A stretch of DNA of 64,000 nt from positions 1 to 64,000 of the forward strand of contig NZ_CADFEN010000005.1 in NCBI RefSeq assembly GCF_902833145.1, read 5' to 3'. Both the position numbers and the translations under genes were made by a program. This DNA is from Burkholderia sp. BCC0506. Its GTDB lineage: Bacteria; Pseudomonadota; Gammaproteobacteria; Burkholderiales; Burkholderiaceae. Below, piece by piece: positions 10,723 through 21,476 of this stretch. Below the pieces are notes generated by a model. The model ran no database searches, had not been told where the DNA came from, and saw nothing but the letters and a program-made list of their open reading frames with translations. Within the stretch, counting starts at the first letter, position 1; the number at the start of each line of letters is the position of its first letter.

Positions 10723-11919
10723 ATGCAAAAACGTCTGACATTGCTCGGTTCCACGGGCTCGATCGGAGACAGCACGCTCGACGTGGTCGCGCGCCATCCC
10801 GAGCGCTTCTCGGTCTACGCGCTGACCGCGCACCGCAACGGCGACAAGCTCGTCGAGCAGTGTCTGCGTTTCGCGCCCGAAGTGGCCGTGGTCGGCGATG
10901 CCGCGACGGCCGCGCACGTCGACGCGAAACTGCGCGCGGCGGGCAGCAAGACGGTCGTGCTGCACGGGCCGCAGGCGCTCGTCGACGTGTCGACGAGCGA
11001 CGGCTGCGACACGGTGGTCGCGGCGATCGTCGGCGCGGCCGGCCTCGCGCCGAGCCTGGCGGCCGCGCGCGCCGGCAAGCGGATCCTGCTCGCGAACAAG
11101 GAAGCGCTCGTGATGTCGGGCGCGATCTTCATGGACGCCGTGCGCGACCATGGCGCGATCCTGCTGCCGGTCGACAGCGAACACAACGCGATCTTCCAGA
11201 GCATGCCGCGCGACGCGGCCGAGCACGGCGGAATCTCGAAGATCATCCTGACCGCGTCGGGCGGCCCGTTCCGCACGCGCGAGCCGGCCACGCTCGTCGA
11301 CGTGACGCCGGACGAGGCGTGCAAGCACCCGAACTGGGTGATGGGCCGCAAGATCTCGGTCGATTCCGCGACGATGATGAACAAGGGCCTCGAGGTGATC
11401 GAGGCGCACTGGATCTTCGGGCTGCCGGGCGACCGGATCGACGTGCTGATCCACCCGCAGAGCGTGATCCATTCGCTCGTGTCGTACCGCGACGGCTCGG
11501 TGCTCGCGCAGCTCGGCAACCCCGACATGCGCACGCCGATCGCACACGCGCTCGCGTTTCCCGAGCGCGTCGACGCGGGTGTCGACCAGCTCGATCTCGC
11601 GCAGATCGCCCAGCTGTCGTTCGAGAAGCCCGATTACGCGCGCTTCCCGTGCCTCGCGCTCGCGCTGAAGGCGCTCGACGAAGGCGGCATCGCGAGCGCC
11701 GCATTGAACGCGGCGAACGAAGTGGCGGTCGAAGCCTTTCTCGAGCGCCGGATCGGCTTCATGGCGATCGCGGCGACGGTCGACGCCGTGCTCAACACGC
11801 TGCCGAACCGCACGCCCGACGGGCTCGACGACGTCCTCGCGGCGGATGCCGAGGCGCGCCGCCTCGCCGCCGCGATCATTGCGAAAGCGCCTGCGCCACG
11901 CGTGGAGCGTACTGTCTGA
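10723..11919 (+). CDS. dxr: 1-deoxy-D-xylulose 5-phosphate reductoisomerase
   Basis: Second enzyme of the MEP isoprenoid pathway (DXP to MEP, NADPH-dependent), feeding the prenyl diphosphates used by UppS. The NADP-binding start [20 protein letters not shown] is at residues 5-24. Metal and substrate residues sit in [13 protein letters not shown], and the flexible-loop region contains [19 protein letters not shown]. Length is 398 residues, normal for the family. It lies in a tight plus-strand run; rseP begins 11 bp after its stop. Confidence 0.97.
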   Translation: MQKRLTLLGSTGSIGDSTLDVVARHPERFSVYALTAHRNGDKLVEQCLRFAPEVAVVGDAATAAHVDAKLRAAGSKTVVLHGPQALVDVSTSDGCDTVVAAIVGAAGLAPSLAAARAGKRILLANKEALVMSGAIFMDAVRDHGAILLPVDSEHNAIFQSMPRDAAEHGGISKIILTASGGPFRTREPATLVDVTPDEACKHPNWVMGRKISVDSATMMNKGLEVIEAHWIFGLPGDRIDVLIHPQSVIHSLVSYRDGSVLAQLGNPDMRTPIAHALAFPERVDAGVDQLDLAQIAQLSFEKPDYARFPCLALALKALDEGGIASAALNAANEVAVEAFLERRIGFMAIAATVDAVLNTLPNRTPDGLDDVLAADAEARRLAAAIIAKAPAPRVERTV

Positions 11920-11930
11920 ATGGGGTGCTC

Positions 11931-13301
11931 ATGAACGTGCTGGTCGAACTGGTCGCGTTTGCGGTGGCGATCGGGGTACTGGTCGTCGTGCATGAGTATG
12001 GGCACTATCGCGTCGCGCGCTGGTGCGGCGTGAAGGTGCTGCGTTTCTCGATCGGCTTCGGCCAGCCCGTCGCGCGCTGGGTCAGCCGCAGGACGGGCAC
12101 CGAGTGGACGCTGTCCGCGCTGCCGCTCGGCGGCTACGTGAAGATGCTCGACGAGCGCGATCCGGGCCCGGGCATCGCACCCGAAGCGCTCGGCCAGGCG
12201 TTCAACCGCCAATCCGTCTACAAGCGCATCGCGATCGTCGCGGCCGGGCCGGTTGCGAACTTCCTGCTGGCAATCGCGCTGTTTTCCCTCGTATTCGCCA
12301 CCGGCGTGACCGAGCCGGCCGCGATCGTCGCGCCGCCGGCCGCCGGCACGGTGGCGGCCCGCGCGGGCTTCGACGGCAGCGAGACGGTCGTGTCGATCCG
12401 CAACGCGCAAGGCGGCGAGTCCGAGCCGGTGCGATCGTGGTCGGACCTGCGCTGGAAGCTGCTGTCGGCCGCGTTCGACCATCGCGAGGTCGTGCTCGGC
12501 GCGCGCGACGGCAACGCGACGTTCGATTTCCGGGTCGACCTTCGCAACGTGCCCGACAGCCAGCTCGACGACGACTTCATGGCTCATCTGGGCTTCGAGG
12601 CCGGCGGCGGCACGTTGTCGGTCGCGTCGGTGCAGCCCGGCAGCGCGGCGGAGCAGGCCGGCCTGAAGGCCGGCGACAAGCTGGTCGCGCTCGACGGCAA
12701 GCCGGTCGGCGGCGGGTCCCGCTTCATCGATACGGTGAAGCACCATGCGGGCCAGCCGCTCGAGCTGCAGATCGAGCGCAACGGCGCCGCGCAGACGGTG
12801 TCGATCGTGCCGCGGATGCAGCGCGACGACGAATCGGGGCAGCAGGTCGGCCGCATCGGCGCGGCGCTGTCGATGCACGCGCCGTCGGTGGACGTGCGCT
12901 ACGGGCCGGTCGAGAGCCTGCGGCTCGGCGCGCGGCGCACGTGGGACATTTCCGTGTATTCGCTGAAGATGTTCGGGCGGATGATCACGGGCAACGCGTC
13001 GCTGAAGAACCTGTCCGGCCCGGTGACGATCGCCGACTACGCAGGCAAGAGCGCGCGACTCGGTCCGTCGGCGTTCCTGTCGTTCCTCGCCCTTGTCAGC
13101 ATTAGCCTTGGCGTCCTGAACTTGTTGCCGATTCCCGTTTTGGACGGGGGGCATCTGTTATATTATGCGGTTGAAGCCGCGACCGGGAAAGCCGTCTCGG
13201 AGCGTTGGCAACTGATTCTGCAAAGAGCCGGGTTGATCTGCATCGTCGCATTGTCGGCGATCGCGCTGTTCAACGATCTGGCTCGGTTAATCCATTTCTG
13301 A
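11931..13301 (+). CDS. rseP: RIP-type zinc metalloprotease RseP
   Basis: Site-2 protease of the inner membrane that cuts anti-sigma-E factors and cleared signal peptides. The zinc motif HEYGH is at residues 22-26 in the first membrane segment. A periplasmic PDZ domain is centred near residue 240 (GSAAEQAGLKAGDKLVALDG). The second zinc-ligand region LNLLPIPVLDGGHLLYY is near residue 400. The first in-frame methionine with family similarity is 11931 (MNVLVELVAF), giving 456 residues. Its place just before bamA is typical. Confidence 0.97.
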   Translation: MNVLVELVAFAVAIGVLVVVHEYGHYRVARWCGVKVLRFSIGFGQPVARWVSRRTGTEWTLSALPLGGYVKMLDERDPGPGIAPEALGQAFNRQSVYKRIAIVAAGPVANFLLAIALFSLVFATGVTEPAAIVAPPAAGTVAARAGFDGSETVVSIRNAQGGESEPVRSWSDLRWKLLSAAFDHREVVLGARDGNATFDFRVDLRNVPDSQLDDDFMAHLGFEAGGGTLSVASVQPGSAAEQAGLKAGDKLVALDGKPVGGGSRFIDTVKHHAGQPLELQIERNGAAQTVSIVPRMQRDDESGQQVGRIGAALSMHAPSVDVRYGPVESLRLGARRTWDISVYSLKMFGRMITGNASLKNLSGPVTIADYAGKSARLGPSAFLSFLALVSISLGVLNLLPIPVLDGGHLLYYAVEAATGKAVSERWQLILQRAGLICIVALSAIALFNDLARLIHF

Positions 13302-13362
13302 AGCGTCAGGCGGCGGCCGCTGGCCAGCCGCCCGATTTGATGCAGCTAAATATTGGGGATGC

Positions 13363-15672
13363 ATGTTGTTCAAACCTCATCGCTTTGTACCTAAGACAGT
13401 TGCAGCGGCCGCGCTCGCCGCGCACGGCCTCGCGGCGCATGCAGCGGCACCGTTCGTGGTGCAAGACATCAAGATCGAGGGGCTGCAGCGCGTCGAAGCG
13501 GGTTCGGTGTTCGCCTATCTGCCGATCAAGCAGGGCGATACCTTCACGGACGACAAGGCATCCGAAGCAATCCGCGCGTTGTACGCGACGGGCTTTTTCA
13601 ACGACGTGCGCATCGCCACGCAGGGCAACGTCGTGATCGTGCAGGTGCAGGAGCGTCCGGCCATCGCGTCGATCGACTTCACCGGCACGAAGGAATTCGA
13701 CAAGGACAACCTGACGAAGGCGCTGCGCGCGGTCGGCCTCGCCGACGGCCGCTACTACGACAAGGCGCTCGTCGACAAGGCGGAGCAGGAGCTCAAGCGC
13801 CAGTACCTGACGCGCGGCTTCTATGCGGCCGAGGTCAAGACGACGGTCACGCCGGTCGACGCGAACCGCGTGTCGATCCTGTTCGCGGTGGCCGAAGGCC
13901 CGAGCGCGAAAATCCGCCAGATCAACTTCATCGGCAACAAGGCGTTCAGCACCAGCACGCTGCGCGACGAGATGCAGCTGTCGACGCCGAACTGGTTCTC
14001 CTGGTACACGAAGAACGACCTGTACTCGAAGGAAAAGCTCACGGGCGACCTCGAGGCCGTGCGCTCGTACTACCTGAATCGCGGTTACCTCGAGTTCAAC
14101 ATCGAGTCGACCCAGGTGTCGATCTCGCCGGACAAGAAGGACATGTACCTGACGGTCACGCTGCACGAAGGCGAGCCGTACACGGTGTCGGGCATCAAGC
14201 TGTCGGGCAACCTGCTCGATCGCGAGGCCGAACTCAACAAGCTGATCAAGATCAAGCCGGGCGACCGCTTCTCGGCCGAAAAGCTGCAGCAGACCACCAA
14301 GTCGATCGTCGACAAGCTCGGCGAATACGGCTACGCATTCGCGACCGTCAACGCGCAGCCGGACATCGACCAGGCGAACCACAAGGTGAACCTGAATCTC
14401 GTCGTCGATCCGAGCCGCCGCGTGTACGTGCGCCGCATCAACGTGGTCGGCAACACGCGTACGCGCGACGAAGTGGTGCGCCGCGAAATGCGCCAGCTCG
14501 AAAGCTCGTGGTTCGACTCGAACCGCCTCGCGCTGTCGAAGGATCGCGTGAACCGTCTCGGCTACTTCACCAACGTCGACGTGACGACGGTGCCGGTCGA
14601 AGGCACGAACGACCAGGTCGACGTGAACGTGAAGGTCGACGAAAAGCCAACCGGCGCGATCACGCTCGGCGCGGGCTTCTCGTCGACGGACAAGGTCGTG
14701 CTGTCGGCCGGCGTGTCGCAGGACAACGTGTTCGGCTCGGGCACCAGCCTGTCGGTGAACGTCAACACCGCGAAGAGCTACCGGACGCTGACCGTCACGC
14801 AGGTCGACCCGTACTTCACGGTCGACGGCATCAAGCGGATCACGGACGTCTACTACCGCACGTACCAGCCGCTTTATTATTCGACGAGTTCGAGCTTCCG
14901 GATCATCAGCGCGGGCGGCAACCTGAAGTTCGGCATCCCGTTCTCGGAAGTCGACACCGTCTACTTCGGCGCGGGCTTCGAGCAGAACCGTCTCGACGTC
15001 GATTCGAACACGCCGCAGAGCTACCAGGATTACGTGAACGAGTTCGGCCGCGTGTCGAACACGGTGCCGCTGACGGTGGCCTGGTCGCGCGACGCGCGCG
15101 ACAGCGCGCTGATTCCGAGCCGCGGCTACTTCACGCAGGCGAACGTCGAATACGGCGTGCCGGTCGGCAAGATCCAGTACTACAAGGCCGACCTGCAGGC
15201 GCAGTACTACTATTCGTTCTCGCGCGGCTTCATCTTGGGCCTGAACCTGCAAGGCGGCTACGGTAACGGTATCGGCAACCCGTACCCGATCTTCAAGAAC
15301 TACTACGCGGGCGGTATCGGCTCCGTGCGTGGCTACGAGCCGAGTTCGCTGGGCCCGCGCGACACGAAGACGAACGACCCGATCGGCGGTTCGAAGATGG
15401 TCGTCGGCAACATCGAGCTGACGTTCCCGCTGCCGGGCACGGGTTACGACCGCACGCTGCGCGTGTTCACGTTCCTCGACGGCGGTAACGTGTGGGGCAA
15501 TGCGCCGGGCGGCACGAGTACGGGCGCCAACGGCCTGCGCTACGGCTACGGTGTGGGTCTCGCGTGGATCTCGCCGATCGGCCCGCTGAAGCTGAGCCTC
15601 GGCTTCCCGCTGCAGAAGCACGAAGGCGACCAGTACCAGAAATTCCAGTTCCAGATCGGGACGGCGTTCTGA
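13363..15672 (+). CDS. bamA: Outer membrane protein assembly factor BamA
   Basis: Central Omp85 subunit of the BAM complex, which inserts beta-barrel proteins into the outer membrane. A signal peptide with likely cleavage after AHA near residue 27 is followed by five POTRA domains (about 28-425). The C-terminal beta-barrel contains the lid-lock motif VRGY (in GSVRGYEPSSLGPRD) and ends in FQFQIGTAF, with the terminal Phe expected of outer-membrane proteins. Length is 769 residues. It is 61 bp after rseP and 34 bp before the chaperone gene skp. Confidence 0.98.
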   Translation: MLFKPHRFVPKTVAAAALAAHGLAAHAAAPFVVQDIKIEGLQRVEAGSVFAYLPIKQGDTFTDDKASEAIRALYATGFFNDVRIATQGNVVIVQVQERPAIASIDFTGTKEFDKDNLTKALRAVGLADGRYYDKALVDKAEQELKRQYLTRGFYAAEVKTTVTPVDANRVSILFAVAEGPSAKIRQINFIGNKAFSTSTLRDEMQLSTPNWFSWYTKNDLYSKEKLTGDLEAVRSYYLNRGYLEFNIESTQVSISPDKKDMYLTVTLHEGEPYTVSGIKLSGNLLDREAELNKLIKIKPGDRFSAEKLQQTTKSIVDKLGEYGYAFATVNAQPDIDQANHKVNLNLVVDPSRRVYVRRINVVGNTRTRDEVVRREMRQLESSWFDSNRLALSKDRVNRLGYFTNVDVTTVPVEGTNDQVDVNVKVDEKPTGAITLGAGFSSTDKVVLSAGVSQDNVFGSGTSLSVNVNTAKSYRTLTVTQVDPYFTVDGIKRITDVYYRTYQPLYYSTSSSFRIISAGGNLKFGIPFSEVDTVYFGAGFEQNRLDVDSNTPQSYQDYVNEFGRVSNTVPLTVAWSRDARDSALIPSRGYFTQANVEYGVPVGKIQYYKADLQAQYYYSFSRGFILGLNLQGGYGNGIGNPYPIFKNYYAGGIGSVRGYEPSSLGPRDTKTNDPIGGSKMVVGNIELTFPLPGTGYDRTLRVFTFLDGGNVWGNAPGGTSTGANGLRYGYGVGLAWISPIGPLKLSLGFPLQKHEGDQYQKFQFQIGTAF

Positions 15673-15706
15673 CCGAACGCATGACAACAGCAACGAGAGG
15701 GTAATT

Positions 15707-16234
15707 TTGCTAACCGGTAAGTTTTCGAAACGAGTGATGTGCGCGCTGACCGTTGCGCTGGCCCTGGGCGCGGCAACGGTGCACGCACAGGACGTCGCCC
15801 GCATCGCGGCGGTCAATTCGGATCGGATTCTGCGCGAGTCGGCGCCCGCGAAGGCGGCGCAGACGAAGCTCGAAGCCGAGTTCGCGAAGCGTGACAAGGA
15901 TCTGCAGGACCTGGCGGCACGTCTGAAGTCGATGTCCGATTCGCTGGACAAGAACGGCGCGTCGCTGTCGGCGGCCGATCGCGCGCAGAAGCAGCGCGAT
16001 CTGGCGCAGCTCGACACCGACTTCCAGCGCAAGCAGCGCGAGTTCCGCGAAGACCTGAACCAGCGTCGCAACGAGGAACTGGCGGCCGTGCTGGACAAGG
16101 CGAACAAGGTCATCAAGCAGATCGCCGAGCAGCAGAATTACGATCTGATCGTGCAGGAAGCCGTGTACGTCAGCCCGCGCATCGACATCACCGACAAGGT
16201 GCTCAAGGCGCTCGCGTCCGGCTCGACGAACTGA
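15707..16234 (+). CDS. skp: Periplasmic chaperone Skp/OmpH
   Basis: Trimeric periplasmic holdase that carries unfolded outer-membrane proteins to BAM. A signal peptide ends at about VHA-QD (residue 26), followed by a small body and long coiled-coil arms rich in Lys/Asp/Gln. The start is a TTG at 15707, supported by GAGAGG at 15695-15700 with 6-nt spacing. An ATG at 15737 would remove the basic head of the signal peptide. Length is 175 residues. Confidence 0.93.
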   Translation: MLTGKFSKRVMCALTVALALGAATVHAQDVARIAAVNSDRILRESAPAKAAQTKLEAEFAKRDKDLQDLAARLKSMSDSLDKNGASLSAADRAQKQRDLAQLDTDFQRKQREFREDLNQRRNEELAAVLDKANKVIKQIAEQQNYDLIVQEAVYVSPRIDITDKVLKALASGSTN

Positions 16235-16250
16235 ACGGAGCAGACGACGA

Positions 16251-17330
16251 ATGGCATTGACGCTCGAGGAACTCGTAAAGCGGTTCGGCGGCGAGATCGC
16301 CGGCGACGCACAGTGCAAGGTCGGCGGGCTCGCGCCGCTCGACCAGGCAGGCCCTCAGCAGCTCGCGTTCCTCGCGAACCCGAAGTACCTGTCGCAGGTC
16401 GAGTCGACCCGCGCCGGTGCGGTCCTGATCGCACCGAAGGATCTGGCAAAGCTGGGCGCGGCCGCCAACGGTCGCAATTTCATCGTCACGCCGAACCCGT
16501 ACGCGTATTTCGCACGCGTCGCGCAGATGTTCATCGATCTCGCCACGCCGCCGCGTGCGGCCGGCGTGCATCCGAGCGCGACGATCGATCCGGCCGCGCA
16601 GGTCGCCGCGACCGCGGTGATCGGCCCGCACGTGACGATCGAGGCCGGCGCGGTGATCGAGGACGGCGTGCAGCTCGACGCGAACGTATTCGTCGGCCGC
16701 GGCACGACGATCGGCGCCGGCTCGCACTTCTATCCGAACGCATCGGTGTACCACGGCTGCAAGATCGGCCCGCGCGCGATCGTCCACGCGGGCGCCGTGA
16801 TCGGTTCCGACGGCTTCGGCTTCGCACCGGATTTCGTCGGCGACGGCGACGCGCGCACCGGCAGCTGGGTCAAGATCCCGCAGGTCGGCGGCGTGACGAT
16901 CGGCCCGGACGTCGAAATCGGCGCGAACACGACGATCGATCGCGGCGCGATGGCGGACACCGTCATCGAGGAATGCGTGAAGATCGACAACCAGGTGCAG
17001 ATCGGCCACAACTGCCGGATCGGCGCGTATACGGTGATCGCCGGCAGCGCGGGCATCGCGGGCAGCACGACGATCGGCCGTCACTGCATGATCGGCGGCG
17101 CGGCCGGGATCGCCGGCCACGTGACGCTCGGCGACTATGTGATCATCACCGCGAAGTCGGGCGTATCGAAGTCGCTGCCGAAGGCCGGCATCTATACCAG
17201 CGCGTTCCCGGCCGTCGACCACGGCGAATGGAACAAGAGCGCCGCGCTCGTGCGCAACCTCGACAAGCTGCGCGAGCGCATCAAGGCGCTCGAAGCCGCG
17301 CTCGCCGCCCAGGGCGGCACCCACGCCTGA
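16251..17330 (+). CDS. lpxD: UDP-3-O-(3-hydroxyacyl)glucosamine N-acyltransferase
   Basis: Third step of lipid A synthesis: adds an N-linked 3-hydroxyacyl chain from ACP. The N-terminal uridine-binding domain (about 1-100) includes [14 protein letters not shown]. It is followed by the left-handed beta-helix made of hexapeptide repeats (many [IV]G-x4 units, for instance [19 protein letters not shown]). The catalytic His region is [18 protein letters not shown]-terminal helix ends at residue 359. It is in the bamA-skp-lpxD-fabZ-lpxA-lpxB run common to proteobacteria. Confidence 0.97.
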   Translation: MALTLEELVKRFGGEIAGDAQCKVGGLAPLDQAGPQQLAFLANPKYLSQVESTRAGAVLIAPKDLAKLGAAANGRNFIVTPNPYAYFARVAQMFIDLATPPRAAGVHPSATIDPAAQVAATAVIGPHVTIEAGAVIEDGVQLDANVFVGRGTTIGAGSHFYPNASVYHGCKIGPRAIVHAGAVIGSDGFGFAPDFVGDGDARTGSWVKIPQVGGVTIGPDVEIGANTTIDRGAMADTVIEECVKIDNQVQIGHNCRIGAYTVIAGSAGIAGSTTIGRHCMIGGAAGIAGHVTLGDYVIITAKSGVSKSLPKAGIYTSAFPAVDHGEWNKSAALVRNLDKLRERIKALEAALAAQGGTHA

Positions 17331-17459
17331 GCGCATCATGCGAGACCACGAACCGGGCACGGCCAGCGCAACCGGCCCGGTTTGCCAGACTGGGCCGCGC
17401 GGCGGCCCGCTTCAGCCTTTGCATCACCACCGCGCAGCTTCTGCGTGAGACGAACCATC

Positions 17460-17927
17460 ATGAGCACTGAAAAAATCAATCTCGACATCCACAAGATCCT
17501 CACGCTGCTGCCGCATCGCTACCCGATTCTGCTCGTCGACCGCGTGCTCGAACTCGAGCCGCACAAAGGGATCAAAGCGCTGAAGAACGTGTCGATCAAC
17601 GAGCCGTTCTTCCAGGGGCACTTCCCGAAGCGGCCGGTGATGCCGGGCGTGCTGATCCTCGAGGCGCTCGCCCAGGCCGCGGCGCTGCTGACGTTCGCGG
17701 AAGAGCAGCCGAAGGATCCGGAGAACACGCTGTATTACTTCGTCGGGATCGACGGCGCGCGCTTCAAGCGCGTGGTCGAACCGGGCGATCAGCTGATCCT
17801 GAACGTGACGTTCGAGCGCTACATCCGGGGCATCTGGAAGTTCAAGGCGGTGGCGGAAGTCGACGGCAAGGTCGCGGCGGAAGCCGAACTGATGTGCACG
17901 GTCAAGACGGCCGACGCGGCGCCCTGA
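17460..17927 (+). CDS. fabZ: 3-hydroxyacyl-[ACP] dehydratase FabZ
   Basis: Hot-dog-fold dehydratase of fatty acid synthesis, competing with LpxA/LpxD for hydroxyacyl-ACP. [13 protein letters not shown] holds the catalytic His near residue 19, and [20 protein letters not shown] holds the catalytic Glu and substrate tunnel. Length is 155 residues from the ATG at 17460. The frame extends upstream to 17382 but that part is not FabZ sequence. A 129-bp spacer separates it from lpxD. Confidence 0.97.
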
Positions 17928-17994
17928 GCGACGCGGCACGCATGGACAACATACCGCGAGCAACGCGACACATCATATCGAGAGGCAACGGCGC

Positions 17995-18783
17995 ATGACC
18001 AGGATTCATCCTACCGCGATCGTCGAGCCGGGCGCGCAGATCGACGAATCGGTCGAGATCGGCCCGTACGCGATCGTCGGCCCGCACGTCACGATCGGCG
18101 CGCGCACGACCATCGGCTCGCACAGCGTGATCGAAGGCCACACGACGCTCGGCGAGGACAACCGCATCGGCCATTACGCATCGGTCGGCGGCCGTCCGCA
18201 GGACATGAAGTACAAGGACGAGCCGACGAAGCTCGTGATCGGCAACCGCAACACGATCCGCGAATTCACGACGATCCACACGGGCACCGTGCAGGACGCT
18301 GGCGTGACGACGCTCGGCGACGACAACTGGATCATGGCCTACGTGCACATCGGCCATGACTGCCGCGTCGGCAACAACGTGATCCTGTCGAGCAACGCGC
18401 AGATGGCCGGTCACGTCGAGATCGGCGACTTCGCGATCGTCGGCGGGATGTCGGGCGTGCACCAGTTCGTGCGCATCGGCGCGCACGCGATGCTGGGCGG
18501 CGCGTCGGCGCTCGTGCAGGACGTCCCGCCGTTCGTGATCGCGGCCGGCAACAAGGCCGAGCCGCACGGGATCAACGTCGAAGGGCTGCGCCGGCGCGGC
18601 TTCTCGGCCGACGCGATTTCGGCGCTGCGCAGCGCGTACCGCGTGCTGTACAAGAACAGCCTGTCGCTCGAGGAAGCGAAGGTGCAACTGCGCGAACTCG
18701 CGGAAGCGGGCGGCGACGGCGATGCGCCGGTGAAGGCGCTCGTCGAGTTCATCGACGCGTCGCAACGCGGCATCATCCGCTAA
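17995..18783 (+). CDS. lpxA: UDP-N-acetylglucosamine O-acyltransferase
   Basis: First step of lipid A synthesis, placing a 3-hydroxyacyl chain on the 3-OH of UDP-GlcNAc. The N-terminal beta-helix has ~10 coils of hexapeptide repeats from residue 3. The catalytic His is in the stretch [25 protein letters not shown] and an alpha-helical C-terminal domain follow. Length is 262 residues. GAGAGG about 10 nt upstream can serve as ribosome-binding site. lpxB begins 3 bp after its stop. Confidence 0.97.
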   Translation: MTRIHPTAIVEPGAQIDESVEIGPYAIVGPHVTIGARTTIGSHSVIEGHTTLGEDNRIGHYASVGGRPQDMKYKDEPTKLVIGNRNTIREFTTIHTGTVQDAGVTTLGDDNWIMAYVHIGHDCRVGNNVILSSNAQMAGHVEIGDFAIVGGMSGVHQFVRIGAHAMLGGASALVQDVPPFVIAAGNKAEPHGINVEGLRRRGFSADAISALRSAYRVLYKNSLSLEEAKVQLRELAEAGGDGDAPVKALVEFIDASQRGIIR

Positions 18784-18786
18784 GCG

Positions 18787-19956
18787 ATGCCGCTCCCGAC
18801 CAATCAGCTCAGGCTTGCGATGGTGGCCGGCGAGCCGTCGGGCGATCTGCTCGCGGCGTCGCTGCTCGGCGGGCTGCGCGAGCGGCTGCCCGAATCGGCC
18901 CAGTATTACGGGATCGGCGGGCCGCGCATGCTCGCGCAGGGCTTCGACTCGCACTGGCAGATGGACAAGCTCACCGTGCGCGGCTATGTCGAGGCGCTGG
19001 GCCAGATTCCCGAGATCCTGCGGATTCGCGGCGAACTGAAGCGCCAGCTGCTCGCCGAGCGGCCGGACGCGTTCATCGGCGTCGATGCCCCCGATTTCAA
19101 TTTCAACGTCGAGCAGGCCGCGCGCGACGCGGGCATCCCGTCGATCCACTTCGTGTGCCCGTCGATCTGGGCGTGGCGCGGCGGCCGGATCAAGAAGATC
19201 GCGAAGTCGGTCGATCACATGCTGTGCCTGTTCCCGTTCGAACCGGTGATTCTCGACAAGGCCGGCGTCGCATCGACGTACGTCGGCCATCCGCTGGCCG
19301 ACGACATCCCGCTGGAACCCGACACGCACGGCGCGCGCATCGCGCTGGGTCTGCCGGCCGACGGCCCCGTGATCGCGGTGCTGCCGGGCAGCCGGCGCTC
19401 GGAGATCGCGCTGATCGGCCCGACGTTCTTTGCGGCGATGGCGCTGATGCAGCAGCGCGAACCCGGCGTGCGTTTCGTGATGCCGGCGGCGACGCCCGCG
19501 CTGCGCGAACTGCTGCAGCCGCTCGTCGACGCGCATCCGCAGCTCGCGCTGACGATCACCGACGGCCGCTCGCAGGTCGCGATGACGGCCGCCGACGCGA
19601 TCCTCGTGAAGAGCGGTACCGTCACGCTGGAAGCCGCGCTGCTGAAGAAGCCGATGGTGATCTCGTACAAGGTGCCCTGGCTGACGGGGCAGATCATGCG
19701 CCGGCAGGGCTACCTGCCGTATGTCGGCTTGCCGAACATCCTGGCGGGGCGCTTCGTCGTGCCCGAGCTGCTGCAGCATTTCGCGACGCCCGAGGCGCTC
19801 GCCGATGCGACGCTCACGCAGCTGCGCGACGACGCGAACCGCCGCACGCTGACCGAAGTGTTTACCGAAATGCATCTTTCGCTGCGGCAGAACACGGCCG
19901 CGAAGGCCGCCGAGGCCGTCGTGCGCGTGCTCGAACAACGCAAGAGGCGCGCATGA
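18787..19956 (+). CDS. lpxB: Lipid-A-disaccharide synthase
   Basis: GT19 glycosyltransferase joining lipid X and UDP-diacylglucosamine. The N-terminus [20 protein letters not shown] is the family start, and [17 protein letters not shown] and [10 protein letters not shown] are further conserved segments. Length is 389 residues. It is coupled to lpxA (3-bp gap) and to rnhB, whose ATG overlaps its stop as ATGA. Confidence 0.97.
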   Translation: MPLPTNQLRLAMVAGEPSGDLLAASLLGGLRERLPESAQYYGIGGPRMLAQGFDSHWQMDKLTVRGYVEALGQIPEILRIRGELKRQLLAERPDAFIGVDAPDFNFNVEQAARDAGIPSIHFVCPSIWAWRGGRIKKIAKSVDHMLCLFPFEPVILDKAGVASTYVGHPLADDIPLEPDTHGARIALGLPADGPVIAVLPGSRRSEIALIGPTFFAAMALMQQREPGVRFVMPAATPALRELLQPLVDAHPQLALTITDGRSQVAMTAADAILVKSGTVTLEAALLKKPMVISYKVPWLTGQIMRRQGYLPYVGLPNILAGRFVVPELLQHFATPEALADATLTQLRDDANRRTLTEVFTEMHLSLRQNTAAKAAEAVVRVLEQRKRRA

Positions 19957-20597
19957 CGGCCGTCCGCGCACCGCGCCACCGCGCGTCGAGCGATATGCAG
20001 GGCGGTTTCGATTTCAGCCGCCCGGACGAGATCGTGTGCGGCGTCGACGAAGCCGGACGCGGCCCGCTCGCGGGGCCGGTCGTGGCCGCCGCGGTGATCC
20101 TCGATCCGGCGCGGCCGATCGACGGGCTCGACGATTCGAAAGCGCTGTCCGCGAAGAAGCGCGACATGCTGTACGACCTGATCGTCGCGCGTTCGCACGC
20201 GTATTGCGTCGCGTCGGCGAGCGTCGACGAGATCGATACGCTGAACATCCTGCACGCGACGATGCTCGCGATGAAGCGGGCCGTCGAAGGCCTGTCGGTA
20301 CTGCCGACGCTTGCACAGATCGACGGCAACCGCTGTCCGACGCTGAGCGTGCGCGCCGAGGCGATCGTCAGCGGCGATGCGCTCGTGCCGAGCATCTCGG
20401 CCGCGTCGATCCTCGCGAAGGTCACGCGCGATCGCATGCTGGTCGACCTGCACGAACGCTTTCCGGTGTACGGCTTCAACGTGCACGCCGGTTACGGTAC
20501 CCCGAAACATCTTGCCGCCCTGCGCGAACACGGCCCGTGCGAAGCGCATCGCCGCTCGTTCGCGCCGGTTCGCGAGGCGCTCGATCTGATTCGATGA
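19953..20597 (+). CDS. rnhB: Ribonuclease HII
   Basis: Removes ribonucleotides and RNA primers from DNA. The active-site start [20 protein letters not shown] gives the first Asp/Glu pair near residues 31-32, and further acidic residues are in [11 protein letters not shown] and in AQIDGN. Length is 214 residues; the first ~25 are a variable extension. The start codon overlaps the lpxB stop by 4 bp. Its own end overlaps the next gene by 4 bp (ATGA at 20594). Confidence 0.96.
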   Translation: MTAVRAPRHRASSDMQGGFDFSRPDEIVCGVDEAGRGPLAGPVVAAAVILDPARPIDGLDDSKALSAKKRDMLYDLIVARSHAYCVASASVDEIDTLNILHATMLAMKRAVEGLSVLPTLAQIDGNRCPTLSVRAEAIVSGDALVPSISAASILAKVTRDRMLVDLHERFPVYGFNVHAGYGTPKHLAALREHGPCEAHRRSFAPVREALDLIR

Positions 20598-21376
20598 AAA
20601 GCATCACTTCCCGCGACAACCCGCTGTACAAGCGCCTGAAGGCGCTTGCGGGTTCGACGCCCCATCAGCGCCGCAGCGGCCAGGCGCTGCTCGAAGGTTT
20701 CCATCTCGCGAGCGCGTATCTCGATACGGGCGCGACGCCCGAGCTGTGCGTCACGACCGAAGGGGCGCTCGGCCACGCCGAGGCGCAGGCGCTCGTCGCG
20801 CGCATCGACGCGCAGCGGATCGTCACGCTGCCGGACGCGCTGTTCGGGCAGTTGTCGAACGTCGTCAACGGCGTCGGCTTCCTGCTGCTGGTCGATCGGC
20901 CGGCGCAACCGCTGCCCGGGCGCGTCACGCATACGTCGGTCGTGCTCGACGGCGTGCAGGACGCGGGCAACGTCGGCTCGATCCTGCGCAGCGCGGCGGC
21001 GGCCGGCGTGCGTCACGTGTTCTGCGCGCCGGGAACGGCTTACGCGTGGTCGTCGAAGGTGCTGCGCTCGGGCATGGGCGCGCATTTCCTGCTGTCGATC
21101 CATGAGGACGTCGAAGCGGCGGCGCTTGCCGAACGCCTCGACGTACCGGTTGCGCTGACCGATTCGCACGGCGCGCGGGCGCTCTACGACTGCGACCTGT
21201 CGGGGCCCGTCGCGTGGGTGTTCGGCAACGAAGGCGCCGGCGTGTCGGCATTCTGGCGCGACGCGGCCACGCATCGCGTGACGATTCCGCAGCCGGGCGG
21301 GATGGAGTCGTTGAACGTTGCGGCGGCCGCCGCGGTGTGCCTGTTCGAGCAGGTGCGGCAGCAGCGGCCTGCGTGA
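20594..21376 (+). CDS. TrmH/SpoU-family RNA 2'-O-methyltransferase
   Basis: SPOUT-class RNA methyltransferase, 260 residues. A substrate-binding N-terminal domain ([20 protein letters not shown]) precedes the knotted catalytic domain. Motif 1 lies around [20 protein letters not shown], motif 2 is [14 protein letters not shown], and motif 3 is [18 protein letters not shown], which together make the S-adenosylmethionine site. It is likely an rRNA enzyme related to RlmB, but which nucleotide it modifies cannot be told. It overlaps rnhB by 4 bp and ends the plus-strand run at a bidirectional terminator. Confidence 0.9.
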   Translation: MKSITSRDNPLYKRLKALAGSTPHQRRSGQALLEGFHLASAYLDTGATPELCVTTEGALGHAEAQALVARIDAQRIVTLPDALFGQLSNVVNGVGFLLLVDRPAQPLPGRVTHTSVVLDGVQDAGNVGSILRSAAAAGVRHVFCAPGTAYAWSSKVLRSGMGAHFLLSIHEDVEAAALAERLDVPVALTDSHGARALYDCDLSGPVAWVFGNEGAGVSAFWRDAATHRVTIPQPGGMESLNVAAAAAVCLFEQVRQQRPA

Positions 21377-21408
21377 TGCCGCGCGCATCGTATTTGCCGT
21401 AAAACGAA

Positions 21409-21435
21409 ACAAGGCCGCGTTTGACGCGGCCTTGT
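21409..21435. terminator. Bidirectional terminator between the RNA methyltransferase and ppsR
   Basis: An 11-bp perfect stem, acaaggccgcg with cgcggccttgt, and a 5-nt loop lie between two converging genes. A T-rich tract follows on the plus strand, and the A-rich left flank becomes a T-rich tract on the minus strand. Confidence 0.8.
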
Positions 21436-21476
21436 TGCTTTCGGCGCCCGCCGGACGGCCGCCGGCGCATCCGCGC